64,000 nt of DNA from an uncultured Clostridia bacterium. GTDB taxonomy: Bacteria; Bacillota; Clostridia; Oscillospirales; Acutalibacteraceae. A program made the translations under genes and the position numbers. The DNA is taken from contig CAMVEX010000008.1 in the NCBI GenBank assembly GCA_947166625.1, positions 1 to 64,000 of the forward strand, written 5' to 3'. This document shows positions 27,648 to 37,929 of the stretch, piece by piece (the first letter of the stretch is position 1; the number at the start of each line of letters is the position of its first letter). The notes beneath the pieces were generated by a model. It was given only the letters and a program-made list of their open reading frames with translations. It had not been told where the DNA came from and did not search any database.

Positions 27648-30600
27648 GCCTTGCTTATCCTGAAACTGAATGAATACTTTTTGAAACTGCCCAGCTTATA
27701 GGGCTTATGAAGATAGGCGGCTCCGGGCATATCTCCGCCGACCCCTCTCTGCGCTCCGTCAATGCAGAGGGTGAAGAAATCATCCTCCTCAAGCTCAAAG
27801 AGATGCTTTGCCTTATCGAGCTTTTCGGGGGTGTATTTGCCGAGATTGAAGCCGAAGGGAATATCCATGGCGTCTATCCTGATGCCGTTTCCGTCATCAT
27901 CGGTGACGGTCAGATTCCTTACATCGGTGCGGTGCCCGTTTTCCTGCGGGCGCATATATCTGTGTTCAAGCTCATCGACATCTGCGCTGTGGATGGCTAT
28001 CCTTGCCCCCGTTTTGCGGTCGATATAAGTTTCCTGCGGGCCTCTGCCGTACCATTTTGCGTTTTTGAGATCCTTAATGATCCCGAGACGGACGCCTACC
28101 TTGAGCATCGGCAGGAACAGACCCGCGGCGGAGTGTGAAACGGTTATATCGCCGTCGGGAGAGAAGAGATAGACCGTCTCTACTCCCGAAACGAACGGAG
28201 CGGACCACTTGACTCTGACCTCAACACCCGAGGGAGTGGAAGCCGCTTTGACCGAGAGCGCCTTTGTGAGAGCGGTGGTGCGTTTCCATTGATAGAGCGG
28301 ATGGATTCCCGAAATGACGGGCACAAAATTCAGATACTCCCTGTCATTATCGGTGAGCGCGCGGAAGAAATCGGGCTTCATCGGGGCGAGGATATATTCT
28401 CTGCCGTCATATTTGAGGGAGGAAAGCGCTCCGCCGGTTATCTCTGCCGAGAATGAATCGCCCTTGATGCTGACCGACCTGCCGCTCTGCCTGTATTTGA
28501 GGCTGCCGTTTGCGGGCTTTGCATCCGCGGCGGCTTTTTCTCTGAGAATGATCTGCGAAAAGCTCGTTTCATAGCCTTTCTCAGCCCACGGCTTATCGGA
28601 TTTGAGCAGGAATGACACCGTGAGGATAAGCTCGCCGTCCGGATATTTTGAAGCCTTGTAGGGCAGGACGACCGTCTCCTCCGACATCGGGGGAATGACA
28701 AGATCCGTAAGCTCGCCCTTCTCGACCTCGGCTCCGTCAACCGCGAGCGACCAGCCGAAGCTCCAATCCGAGGTATCGACAAAATAATTCTTATTCTTTA
28801 TCGTTATCTTTCCGTTTATCGCGCCCGCATCGACCGCCTCAAGGTTTGAATAGACCTTTTTTACCTCCCAATAAGAGGGCTGGGGCTGCCTGTCGGCGGT
28901 GATGATTCCGTTAGCGCAGAAATAATAGCTTGTGTTTCCTTCGTCAAAATCGCCGCCGTAGAGCCATTTTTCTTCGCCGTTTTCGATTTTCCTTATGCTC
29001 TGATCGACATAATCCCAGATGAATCCGCCCGCCATGTGATCGTATTTTTCAAAATCGTCAACATATTCCTTGAAATTGCCCAGGCTGTTTTCCATGGCGT
29101 GGGCGTATTCGCAGTAAATTACGGGGTGATCCGCATAAACCCCGGCGGGCACAGGCTTGTTATCCGCCGCGAGGGTGTTGGCGACATTGTCATAGAGAGA
29201 GGTCTTTATCTCCTGCTGATTCCTGAGCTTTTCGACTATCGGCTCGGTGGGGTACATCCTTGAAATGAAATCGGATTTTGTGAAGTCAAAATCGCCTTCG
29301 TAATGGATCGGTCTGCTTTTATCGAGGGCGAGGATCGCCTCTTTTTCGTAAGCGAAATCAATGCCGTCGCCCGCCTCGTTGCCGAGCGACCAGAAGCATA
29401 CACAGGCATGGCTTCTGTCACGAAGTACCATTCTCTGAGCCCTGTCGATAACCGCCTCTTTGAAATCGGGATTGTCGCCGGGGCAGTTTTTGCGGCGCAC
29501 TCCGTGGGATTCCACATCCGCCTCATCCATCACATAGAAGCCCAGCTCATCCGCCATATCGTAGAGGATCTCTTTATTGGGGTAGTGGCTGGTGCGTATG
29601 GCGTTGATATTTGCCCTTTTCATCAGATAAAGATCCTCGGCATATCTTGAGAGCGGAGTAGCCCAGCCGCAGTCGGGATCGAAATCGTGTCTGTTGACGC
29701 CCTTTATTATGACCTTCTCGCCGTTGATATAGAGGACATTGCCTTTGATCTCGACCTTTTTGAAGCCGATTTTTATCGACTTCGCGGAGAGGATCTTCCT
29801 GCCGCTTCTCAAAACGATGACGAGCTGATAGAGTTCGGGAGTTTCCGCGCTCCACTTTCTGACATCCTTCTGCGTATATGTGTAATGAAAAACATTTTTG
29901 CCGCTTTTGACAACGGGCTTATCCGCCGCCGCTTTTTCGGGCTTTCCGCCGCTGATGACCGCAATCTCTATCGAGCAGGGCGCTTCCTCGCCGTAATTTT
30001 CGACCGTCACCTCGAGATTGAGGATCCCGTCTTTGTAATCATCCGAGAGGGTGGCGTCCGCAAAGAAATCTCTCACGCAGATCTTTTCTTCCGCGTAGAT
30101 ATACACATCTCTGTAAATTCCGCTGAGGAACCACATATCCTGATCTTCGAGATAGGTGCCGTCCGTATAGCGGTAAACCTCGACGGTGAGCTGATTGAGA
30201 CCGCTCACGACATAGTCGGTTATGTCAAATTCCGCGGGGGTCATCGAGCCCTGAGAATAGCCGACCCTCCTGCCGTTGAGATAGAGGAAGAAGCCTGCCT
30301 TGACAGCGCCGAAATTTATGAATATTTCTTTGCCCTCAAAGCTTTCGGGCAGGGTAAAGGTGCGGCGGTAAACACCGAGCTCATTGAGCGAATGGCTTAT
30401 CTTGGGTATCTCGGATTTTACGGTGGATATCGCCTTGGGGAAGAAGGCACAGAGATAAATCGGCTTGCCGTAGCCCTTGAGCTGCCAGAGCGAAGGGACC
30501 TCTATATCATCCCAGCCGCTGTCGTCAAAGCCGTCTGCGTAATAATCGGTGTTTATATCATCGACCCCGGTCTGCCAGCGGAATTTCCAGATCCCGTTGA

Positions 30601-30733
30601 GCGAGAGATAATCGGGAGCGGGAGCGCCCGAAACGGCGTCTTTGACCGTCTTGCGGGGCAGGGCGTTATTATGCCCGTCCTCCTTGTTTTCTTTTATGAT
30701 ATACGGATTTTCCCAGTATTTGAGTTCGTTCAT
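27644..30733 (-). CDS. lacZ: Beta-galactosidase, glycoside hydrolase family 2
   Basis: GVNRHDFDPDCG, SLGNEAGDG, CEYAHAMENSLGN, C-terminal Bgal_small_N-like region. Confidence 0.95.
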   Translation of the reverse strand: MNELKYWENPYIIKENKEDGHNNALPRKTVKDAVSGAPAPDYLSLNGIWKFRWQTGVDDINTDYYADGFDDSGWDDIEVPSLWQLKGYGKPIYLCAFFPKAISTVKSEIPKISHSLNELGVYRRTFTLPESFEGKEIFINFGAVKAGFFLYLNGRRVGYSQGSMTPAEFDITDYVVSGLNQLTVEVYRYTDGTYLEDQDMWFLSGIYRDVYIYAEEKICVRDFFADATLSDDYKDGILNLEVTVENYGEEAPCSIEIAVISGGKPEKAAADKPVVKSGKNVFHYTYTQKDVRKWSAETPELYQLVIVLRSGRKILSAKSIKIGFKKVEIKGNVLYINGEKVIIKGVNRHDFDPDCGWATPLSRYAEDLYLMKRANINAIRTSHYPNKEILYDMADELGFYVMDEADVESHGVRRKNCPGDNPDFKEAVIDRAQRMVLRDRSHACVCFWSLGNEAGDGIDFAYEKEAILALDKSRPIHYEGDFDFTKSDFISRMYPTEPIVEKLRNQQEIKTSLYDNVANTLAADNKPVPAGVYADHPVIYCEYAHAMENSLGNFKEYVDDFEKYDHMAGGFIWDYVDQSIRKIENGEEKWLYGGDFDEGNTSYYFCANGIITADRQPQPSYWEVKKVYSNLEAVDAGAINGKITIKNKNYFVDTSDWSFGWSLAVDGAEVEKGELTDLVIPPMSEETVVLPYKASKYPDGELILTVSFLLKSDKPWAEKGYETSFSQIILREKAAADAKPANGSLKYRQSGRSVSIKGDSFSAEITGGALSSLKYDGREYILAPMKPDFFRALTDNDREYLNFVPVISGIHPLYQWKRTTALTKALSVKAASTPSGVEVRVKWSAPFVSGVETVYLFSPDGDITVSHSAAGLFLPMLKVGVRLGIIKDLKNAKWYGRGPQETYIDRKTGARIAIHSADVDELEHRYMRPQENGHRTDVRNLTVTDDDGNGIRIDAMDIPFGFNLGKYTPEKLDKAKHLFELEEDDFFTLCIDGAQRGVGGDMPGAAYLHKPYKLGSFKKYSFSFRISKA

Positions 30734-30840
30734 GGGTTATCTCCTTCCGTTTATTTTCAATCTATATAATATCATAATTTATCCGCGATGTAAAGCAAAT
30801 GAAAACAGCGCCCTCAGGACGCTGCTTGCCCGGCTCGCGC

Positions 30841-32166
30841 TTATTCCGCCTGCGGCGGTTTTTCGGCCGGTTTCCATTCTTTCACGAGCTTTTTGAAATG
30901 CTTGCCCTTATGCTCATAATCTTTATACACATTATAACTTGAAGCCGCAGGGCTCATAAGGCAGGTGGTGCCCGGCTTGGTCACGGCAAACGCCGCCGAC
31001 ACCGCGCCCTCCATATCCTCTGCGAGGACTATATTGCCGTCATATCCTCTGTTGGCGAGCTTGATGCAGATCTGCCTGCCCGTATCGGGAAGCCCGATGA
31101 GATTCGGGATCTTTTTCTTGAACAGATAATCTTCAAAATCGTCAAACGCCACGCCGACGGACATTCCTCCGAAAATAAGGGTGTTTACATCGCCGAGCCC
31201 CTCGATCGCGGCGGTCGTCGCCTGGGGGATGGTCGCTATGGCGTCGTTGCAGAATTTGATGCCGTTATATGCTCCGAATGGTTCAAGGCGGTGTTCAATG
31301 CCCTTGAAGGAATCTATTGCCGCGCAAATATTTTCATCGGATATGCCGAGCCTTCGCGCCGCGGCGGCGGCAAGGAATACATTTTGCATATAGTGGTTGC
31401 CGATGATGAATTCATTCTGCTCCGCTGATTCGTAAATTCGCTCATATCCGCTGATATCGGACGCAACCTTGATAACGGTCGAGGGAACGGTCGAAAAATC
31501 AAAATAGCTGTCATAGCTCTGCGAAGCGTTGCAGATAAAGAAATCCTCCGCCGTCTGATGGCGGACTATATTCAGCTTTGCGGTCACATAGCCGGTGAAA
31601 CCGTTGTGATGGCCGATATGTTCTCTGTAGATATTGGTTATTATCGCTATATGGGGCGAGGCGGTGGTGAATTCGAGCTGCCTTGATGACATCTCGACTA
31701 TCGCGATCTCGGGCTCTTTATCTTCAAGAGTATCGAGCGCGGGCAGCCTCACATTGCCGACGAGCGCGGCGTCTTTGCCCGCCTTGACGCACATATCGTA
31801 GATCAGGGTGGCGACGGTGGTCTTGCCCTTTGTGCCCGTAACGCCCACACAGCAGCAATCCGAATATTTGAGAAACAGGTCGGTCTGGCAGGTGATTATC
31901 ACATTTTTGGGTATGATGTGATCCGTGAGCGGTATGCCGGGAGTTTTGATGATCACCTCATAATCCGCGAGGCAATCCGTATATCCCTTGCCGGTATGCA
32001 GGGTTACATGCTCATCCTCAAGCTCAATCTGTTTTATATCGCTTATGCCGATCTCTTTATCGGGCAGATGGCGGCGGATGATGTCGTAGGTTGACCGGCC
32101 CTCTCTGCCGAAGCCGAGGATCAGCACCTTGTGATTTTTGATGAATTCAATAAAATCGGAAAACAT
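30841..32166 (-). CDS. murD: UDP-N-acetylmuramoylalanine-D-glutamate ligase
   Basis: VTGTKGKTTVATLI, EMSSRQLEFT, HNGFTGYVTAKLNI; MurD architecture. Confidence 0.88.
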   Translation of the reverse strand: MFSDFIEFIKNHKVLILGFGREGRSTYDIIRRHLPDKEIGISDIKQIELEDEHVTLHTGKGYTDCLADYEVIIKTPGIPLTDHIIPKNVIITCQTDLFLKYSDCCCVGVTGTKGKTTVATLIYDMCVKAGKDAALVGNVRLPALDTLEDKEPEIAIVEMSSRQLEFTTASPHIAIITNIYREHIGHHNGFTGYVTAKLNIVRHQTAEDFFICNASQSYDSYFDFSTVPSTVIKVASDISGYERIYESAEQNEFIIGNHYMQNVFLAAAAARRLGISDENICAAIDSFKGIEHRLEPFGAYNGIKFCNDAIATIPQATTAAIEGLGDVNTLIFGGMSVGVAFDDFEDYLFKKKIPNLIGLPDTGRQICIKLANRGYDGNIVLAEDMEGAVSAAFAVTKPGTTCLMSPAASSYNVYKDYEHKGKHFKKLVKEWKPAEKPPQAE

Positions 32167-32409
32167 AATAAAATCCTGTCTCTCTTTTAAATCCGCGCGC
32201 CGCCGGCGGTCAGTAAATTTGCGCCCGTCATCGCTTTCTTAATTTTAATACATCCCATGTCAAAAGTCAAGTTAAGGCGGCTTAAACGAATTGTGAACGC
32301 GGGCGGCAATAATTTATGTTCCGATATGAATTATTTATTGAAAACAGCGTGATAATGTAGTAAAATAATTCCGTTATAAAAAATTTTACAGATACCGGAG
32401 GGACAGAGT

Positions 32410-33393
32410 ATGTCAGACATCAGAAGACCCGATAATATGGAGCGCATCACCACCCCAGAGCTTGCTCAGGCATTTATCGACGAGCAGATAAAGCTCCTTC
32501 GCGAGCAGATAGGCTCCGATAAAGTTCTCCTCGCTCTCTCGGGCGGCGTTGATTCATCCGTAGTCGCCGCGCTGCTCATCAAGGCGGTTGGCGATCAGCT
32601 CGTTGCCGTTCATGTAAATCACGGCCTGCTTCGCAAGGGCGAGCCCGAGCAGGTACAGCAGGTTTTCCGCGACGAAATGAAGGCTAATCTCATCTATGTT
32701 GACGCTTCGGACAGATTCCTTGACAAGCTCGCGGGCGTTGACGATCCCGAGCAAAAGAGGATGATCATCGGCGGCGAATTCATCGAAGTATTCGCAGAAG
32801 AGGCGCGCAAGCTCGACGGCGTCAAATTCCTCGCTCAGGGGACGATCTGGCCCGACATACTCGAGAGCGAAAAGGGTATCAAGGCTCATCATAACGCGGG
32901 CGGTCTGCCCGAGGATCTCAAATTTGAGCTCGTTGAGCCCGTAAAGATCCTCTTTAAGGATGAGGTCAGAGCGGTCGGCTCGGCTCTCGGCCTGCCCGAC
33001 AGCATGGTTTACCGTCAGCCGTTCCCCGGCCCCGGTCTCGGAGTCCGCTGCCCCGGCGCCATCACCAGAGACAGGCTCGAGGCTGTAAGAGAATCAGACG
33101 CGATAGTTCGCGAGGAATTCGCCAAAAACGGCCTTCAGGGCAAGGTGTGGCAGTATTTCACCGTAGTCCCCGATTTCAAATCGACCGGTATCAAAAACGG
33201 CGAGAGATGCTTTGAATGGCCGGTCATCGTCCGCGCCGTCAACACCAAGGACGCCATGACCGCGACCGTTGAAAATCTTCCCTTTGAGCTTATGCAGCAT
33301 ATAACCGAAAGGATAATCAGCGAGGTCAAAGGCGTAAACAGAGTTCTCTATGACTTCACCCCCAAACCCACCGCAACCATAGAATACGAATAA
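32410..33393 (+). CDS. guaA: GMP synthase, ATP-pyrophosphatase/dimerisation part only (no glutaminase domain)
   Basis: LALSGGVDSSVVAALL, VHVNHGLLRKGE, RQPFPGPGLGVR, C-term DFTPKPTATIEYE; 327 aa, starts just before the PP-loop. Confidence 0.92.
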   Translation: MSDIRRPDNMERITTPELAQAFIDEQIKLLREQIGSDKVLLALSGGVDSSVVAALLIKAVGDQLVAVHVNHGLLRKGEPEQVQQVFRDEMKANLIYVDASDRFLDKLAGVDDPEQKRMIIGGEFIEVFAEEARKLDGVKFLAQGTIWPDILESEKGIKAHHNAGGLPEDLKFELVEPVKILFKDEVRAVGSALGLPDSMVYRQPFPGPGLGVRCPGAITRDRLEAVRESDAIVREEFAKNGLQGKVWQYFTVVPDFKSTGIKNGERCFEWPVIVRAVNTKDAMTATVENLPFELMQHITERIISEVKGVNRVLYDFTPKPTATIEYE

Positions 33394-33456
33394 TAAATAA
33401 TATCATTATTCAAAATCAATTACTCTGAAAATCTAAAATAAAATTATCGTCTTTTT

Positions 33457-33495
33457 CGGACTTGTGTTATCAGACACAAGTCCGTTTATTTTTTT
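33457..33495 (+). terminator. Rho-independent terminator of guaA
   Basis: CGGACTTGTGT-TATCAG-ACACAAGTCCG + T-tract. Confidence 0.9.
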
Positions 33496-33903
33496 GTTCA
33501 AAGCCCGGTCTCAAAAAAACAAACTCAAATAAATCCAATTGATTTATTTGGAAAAAGACTCATTAAAAGGAATATTAAAAAGAAAAAATAAAAAGCAAAA
33601 AATTAATTTAATTATCTTTTTAAAATCCTTGAAAAATAAGCGATTTAATAATCTGTTTAATAAAAATTTTATCAAAAAAATAATCCGAATAATTATCAAT
33701 TTAATTATCTCAAAATAATCATTTTAATTAATCATTTTTTAATTTATCTTTTTAATTCTTTATCATTTTTTAAACCCCTTTTTTATTCTCTTTTTTTATC
33801 TTTTTTCTTTATCTTTTTTCGCGAGAGAGAATAATTGAAATTTAGATATTGAGAATAAATGAGGTTGTACAAGAACAAATAAACCGTAAAAACGGTCAAA
33901 ATC

Positions 33904-33931
33904 AACCGGGCTGCCCTTTGACAGCCCGGTT
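33904..33931 (-). terminator. Terminator downstream of araD operon
   Basis: AACCGGGCTG-CCCTTTGA-CAGCCCGGTT. Confidence 0.75.
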
Positions 33932-33947
33932 TTATGGTTTTATGGTT

Positions 33948-34637
33948 TTATTTCTGCCCGTAATAGGCGTTGGCGCCGTGTTTTCGGAGGTAATGTTTTT
34001 TGCGGATGGCTTTGTTTGCTTCTCCGGCTCCGAGCTGATCGCTGAGATATGCCATTTTTGCCACCTCTTCGAGGATAGCGCTGTTTTTGGCGGCGGCGTC
34101 GGCATTTTTGCCCCAGGTAAAGGGCCCGTGGGAATGGACGAGCACCGCGGGCACGGCGTTATGATCTATCGCTCTGTTTTCAAAGCATTCGACGATAACC
34201 TTGCCCGTATTCAGCTCATATTCTCCCTCTATCTCGGCGGCGGTAAGGTCCCTTGTGCAGGGAACGGCGCCGAAGGCAAAATCAGCGTGGGTGGTGCCGT
34301 AAGGGGGAATATCCCTGCCCGCCTGCGCGTATGCGACGGCAAAGGTCGAATGGGTATGCGCCACTCCGCCGATTTCGGGAAAACGGCGATAGAGCTCAAG
34401 ATGGGTCGGCGTATCGGATGAGGGATTCATATCGCCCTCGATCTTTTTGCCGTCAAGCGACATCACGACCATATCGGCGGGGGTCAGCTTATCATAGTCA
34501 ACTCCCGACGGCTTTATCACCATAAGTCCGCTGTCGCGGTCTATGCCCGAGACATTTCCCCAGGTGAATAAAACGAGCTTATATTTCACGAGGTCGAGGT
34601 TTGCTTTGTAAACCTCTTCTTTTAATTTTTCAAGCAT
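33948..34637 (-). CDS. araD: L-ribulose-5-phosphate 4-epimerase
   Basis: LFTWGNVSGIDRDSGLMVIKPSGVDYD, THLELYRRFPEIGGVAHTHS. Confidence 0.93.
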   Translation of the reverse strand: MLEKLKEEVYKANLDLVKYKLVLFTWGNVSGIDRDSGLMVIKPSGVDYDKLTPADMVVMSLDGKKIEGDMNPSSDTPTHLELYRRFPEIGGVAHTHSTFAVAYAQAGRDIPPYGTTHADFAFGAVPCTRDLTAAEIEGEYELNTGKVIVECFENRAIDHNAVPAVLVHSHGPFTWGKNADAAAKNSAILEEVAKMAYLSDQLGAGEANKAIRKKHYLRKHGANAYYGQK

Positions 34638-34649
34638 TTACACATCACC

Positions 34650-35195
34650 TCAATAAAGAGCCGAAATCACGGAGCCGTAAACCCCCGCGGGATCATCGTC
34701 AAATGAATTCCTGATTTTATCCGCCTGCTCATAATCGACGGCGTAGAGAGTGATTTCCATAAGCACCTTGTCTTTATGAAAAACTTTGCAGATAACTTTG
34801 TAGCCGTCATCGGCGGGCTCGATTTTTGAATCGGTCGCGCCCTGTATCCTCCTGCGCATCTGCATGGCGGCGGCGTCCGTGACAGCCCTCTCCCTTACGG
34901 TGGCGGGCAGCTCGTCGTCAAGCTCCGACAGGGTAAGCCTGCCCTTTTCAGTGATGAAAAGACAGCCGCTTTCATCCTTTGTGAGGCTGCCGTTTTTTAC
35001 AAGCTCATCGACCGCCTGAGCCGCCTCAAAATAATTCGCGAGCATGTGCTTGGTCAGCGCCTCAACTGCCATTTCGGCGGTGAGCGGCTCTTCGAGAGCG
35101 GAGACGAGATACTCGATAAGGAGCTTTATCTGAGCCGAATTTCTCAGCCCGCCGGGCGTTACGCCCTGTGTGAATACATTGGAATCATAATCCAT
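34650..35195 (-). CDS. DUF4364-family protein
   Basis: Winged-helix-like N-term and YEQADKIRNSFDDDPAGVYGSVISAL C-term; family recalled, not searched. Confidence 0.6.
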   Translation of the reverse strand: MDYDSNVFTQGVTPGGLRNSAQIKLLIEYLVSALEEPLTAEMAVEALTKHMLANYFEAAQAVDELVKNGSLTKDESGCLFITEKGRLTLSELDDELPATVRERAVTDAAAMQMRRRIQGATDSKIEPADDGYKVICKVFHKDKVLMEITLYAVDYEQADKIRNSFDDDPAGVYGSVISALY

Positions 35196-35734
35196 TATTT
35201 GTTTCTCTTTCTGCCTTTGATATTTTTTCTCTTGTTATAATTCGGATTTATCGGCCTGCCGTAGCGGCCTCTTTCGATACATTCCTTCGTGACGAATTTC
35301 TCTTTTGTGCCGTAAAGGCCGCAGAGATTTGCCCATCCCTCGCAGTAAAGCCAGTAATATGAGATGTTTTTCTCTCTTCTGAGCTTGACAAGGGCGGGGA
35401 GCCCGCACCAAATCACGGAGGGAAGCGCGATCACGAGCAGCCATACGGGGCCGAGGATCAGAGTCTGGACGGTGTGGCCGTATTCGTGTATCTTCATATC
35501 ATGGCGCCTGTCTCCGGTAACATCCTTATTGATAAAGATAAACATACCGAGGCTCACGCCGCCGAAATTCTTTCTCTCGATATAGGTGACGAGGGCGTTG
35601 TGAAACCATTCGCTTTCGCTGCCCTTCGCCTTATAAAACGCAAGCATACCGAGCCCGATGAGATTCTGAAGGAGCCCGTAAGTAAACTGCCAGAAATAAA
35701 AAAGTATTTTCCTGATAATTTTCATTTTTATCAC
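35195..35734 (-). CDS. Small membrane protein with HExxH-like motif
   Basis: HEYGHTVQ followed by hydrophobic LILGPVWLLVIALPSVIW. Confidence 0.55.
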   Translation of the reverse strand: MIKMKIIRKILFYFWQFTYGLLQNLIGLGMLAFYKAKGSESEWFHNALVTYIERKNFGGVSLGMFIFINKDVTGDRRHDMKIHEYGHTVQTLILGPVWLLVIALPSVIWCGLPALVKLRREKNISYYWLYCEGWANLCGLYGTKEKFVTKECIERGRYGRPINPNYNKRKNIKGRKRNK

Positions 35735-35854
35735 CCGAAATATATGTTAGCATAACGGCGATTTTTTTTCAAGGGAAACAGAGGCAAAAAATAATTGATA
35801 TATCGGAATTATGATGATATAATAAATCATTAAATAAAAAACCCGGAAAGCAAA

Positions 35855-37288
35855 ATGAAAGATCATCTCAAGCCCTTAAAAAACGGAGAGAAGCTCGGCG
35901 TAGGCTCGATGCTCTCCGTGATAATAAAAATGAGTATCCCCGCCATACTCGCGCAGATCTCGTCGATAATAATGCAATATATCGACGCCGCCATGGTGGG
36001 CAGGCTCGGCACCTCGGCAGCCGCCGCCATAGGCCTGGTATCCACAACGACCTGGCTCATAGGCGGAGTGATAAATGCGCTCGCGATCGGCTTCAACGTT
36101 CAGATAGCGCATAAAACAGGCGCGGGAGACTGCCGCGGCGCGCGTTCGCTCGTCAGGCACGGCCTGCTGACGGTTACGGCGGTGAGCCTCGCGGTTTCGG
36201 CAATTTGTCTGTCTGTCGGCAGATTTTTACCCGCCTGGCTCGGCGGAAACCCTTCGATACGCCGCGACGCATTTTTGTATTTTGCCGTTTACGCCGCGTC
36301 TATACCGATAATGGGCGCCGATTATGCGGCGGTCGGAATGCTGCAATGCAGCGGAAATATGAAAATCCCCGGCGCGCTCAATATAATGAAATGCGTGCTC
36401 GATGTAATATTCAACTTTTTCTTTATCTTCCCCTCAAGGGGATATACTCTGTTCGGCAGAGAGATAACCGTTCCCGGTCTCGGTCTCGGAGTCCTCGGCG
36501 CCGCTCTCGGCACCGCCGCTTCGCTGACGGTCTGCGCGGCGTTTATGCTGTGGTTTCTGCTTGTCCGGAGCGAGAGCCTTTCTCTCCGCCGCGAAAAGCC
36601 CTCCGGCGTTTATTCCGATGAGCTTCGCAGGGCGATCAAAATAGCGATACCGGTCGGGATAGAATCCGCGGCGATGGGGCTCGCCTATGTTGCTTCCACA
36701 AAAATCGTCGCTCCGCTCGGCACGGTTTCGATAACCGCCCATTCATTCTCGATCACGGTCGAAAGCCTCTGCTATATGCCGGGCTACGGGATCGGCGTTG
36801 CGATGACGGCGATAATCGGTCAGGTGATGGGTGCGGGGCAATTCAAAGCCGCCAAAAAACTCAGCTGGTTATCCGTATTTTTCGGAATGGCGGTAATGAC
36901 GGCATCGGGCGCTGTTATGTATATCCTCGCGCCTCAGATGATAGGCCTTCTGTCATCGGACCCTGAGGTGACCGCCCTGGGCACGCTCATACTCAGGATA
37001 GAGGCCTTTGCCGAGCCGCTCTATGCCGCTTCGATCGCGGTTTCGGGCGTATTCAGAGGCGTCGGCGACACACTCGGCCCGAGCCTCATAAACCTGCTGA
37101 GCATGTGGGTATTCAGGATCCCGCTCTCCGCCTTCCTCTCTCATTCCATGGGCTTAAAAGGCGTTTGGATAGCGATGGCGGTCGAGCTTTCGATACGCGG
37201 GCTCGCCCTTTTGATCAGGCTCGCGGTAAAAACATACGGAAAGGAGATGACTCTGAATGACAGAAAGAGTGGCGCGGATTCTTATTGA
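35855..37288 (+). CDS. MATE family efflux transporter
   Basis: 12-TM, two-fold repeat; PAILAQISSIIMQYIDAAMVGRLGTSAAAAIG. Confidence 0.93.
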   Translation: MKDHLKPLKNGEKLGVGSMLSVIIKMSIPAILAQISSIIMQYIDAAMVGRLGTSAAAAIGLVSTTTWLIGGVINALAIGFNVQIAHKTGAGDCRGARSLVRHGLLTVTAVSLAVSAICLSVGRFLPAWLGGNPSIRRDAFLYFAVYAASIPIMGADYAAVGMLQCSGNMKIPGALNIMKCVLDVIFNFFFIFPSRGYTLFGREITVPGLGLGVLGAALGTAASLTVCAAFMLWFLLVRSESLSLRREKPSGVYSDELRRAIKIAIPVGIESAAMGLAYVASTKIVAPLGTVSITAHSFSITVESLCYMPGYGIGVAMTAIIGQVMGAGQFKAAKKLSWLSVFFGMAVMTASGAVMYILAPQMIGLLSSDPEVTALGTLILRIEAFAEPLYAASIAVSGVFRGVGDTLGPSLINLLSMWVFRIPLSAFLSHSMGLKGVWIAMAVELSIRGLALLIRLAVKTYGKEMTLNDRKSGADSY

Positions 37289-37925
37289 ATCCTTCCCGAA
37301 GATACTGCTTCCCGGTCTTAAAATGACCGTTCCGCTGACTGTCCTCGCGTTTTCGCTCGGGCTTGTGATAGCGGTCATCACGGCGCTCATACAATATGTC
37401 AAAATCCCCGTGATAAAAGAGATCTCGCGATTTTATATCTGGGTCGTCAGGGGCACTCCGCTTCTCGTGCAGCTCTTTGTGGTGTTTTACGGGCTGCCGA
37501 GCATAGGCATAATCACACAGCCGTTTCCCACGGCGGTATTGGTATTTGCAATAAATGAGGGGGCTTATGCCGCGGAAACTATCAGGGCGGCTCTCGAATC
37601 CATCCCTCACGGTCAGCTTGAAGCGGGGCTCTGCGTCGGCATGACAAGGGCGCAGACAATGCGCAGGATAATCTTGCCGCAGGCGTTCCGTACAGCCGTG
37701 CCCACCCTCGGAAACGAGCTTATCAGCATGGTGAAGGATACTTCTCTCGCCGCGAATATCACGGTAATGGAAATGTTTATGACCACTCAGCGCATAAACT
37801 CCGTCTATTACGAGCCGCTTGCCCTTTATATGGAGGTCGGATTGATCTATCTGATATTCTCCACGGTGCTCACGAAGCTCCAGAGGCTTGCGGAAAAGAA
37901 ACTCGCCTCTTACGGAAGAAGGTGA
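37257..37925 (+). CDS. Polar amino-acid ABC transporter permease
   Basis: RGTPLLVQLFVVFYGLP, EGAYAAETIRAALESIPHGQLEA EAA loop. Confidence 0.93.
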   Translation: MTERVARILIESFPKILLPGLKMTVPLTVLAFSLGLVIAVITALIQYVKIPVIKEISRFYIWVVRGTPLLVQLFVVFYGLPSIGIITQPFPTAVLVFAINEGAYAAETIRAALESIPHGQLEAGLCVGMTRAQTMRRIILPQAFRTAVPTLGNELISMVKDTSLAANITVMEMFMTTQRINSVYYEPLALYMEVGLIYLIFSTVLTKLQRLAEKKLASYGRR

Positions 37926-37929
37926 CGCG

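Noticed and set aside
29687-30769. 360-aa ORF on + strand
   Set aside because: Lies fully antisense to lacZ, whose protein has all GH2 motifs; long antisense ORF is a codon-bias artefact.
32170-32409. Guanine riboswitch upstream of guaA
   Set aside because: No purine riboswitch core (e.g. TATAATCCTNATGATATGG-type) could be found in the intergenic region.
37257-37288. 32-bp overlap of MATE and ABC permease genes as a frameshifting signal
   Set aside because: Ordinary overlapping genes with an RBS (AAGGAGATG) before the permease start.
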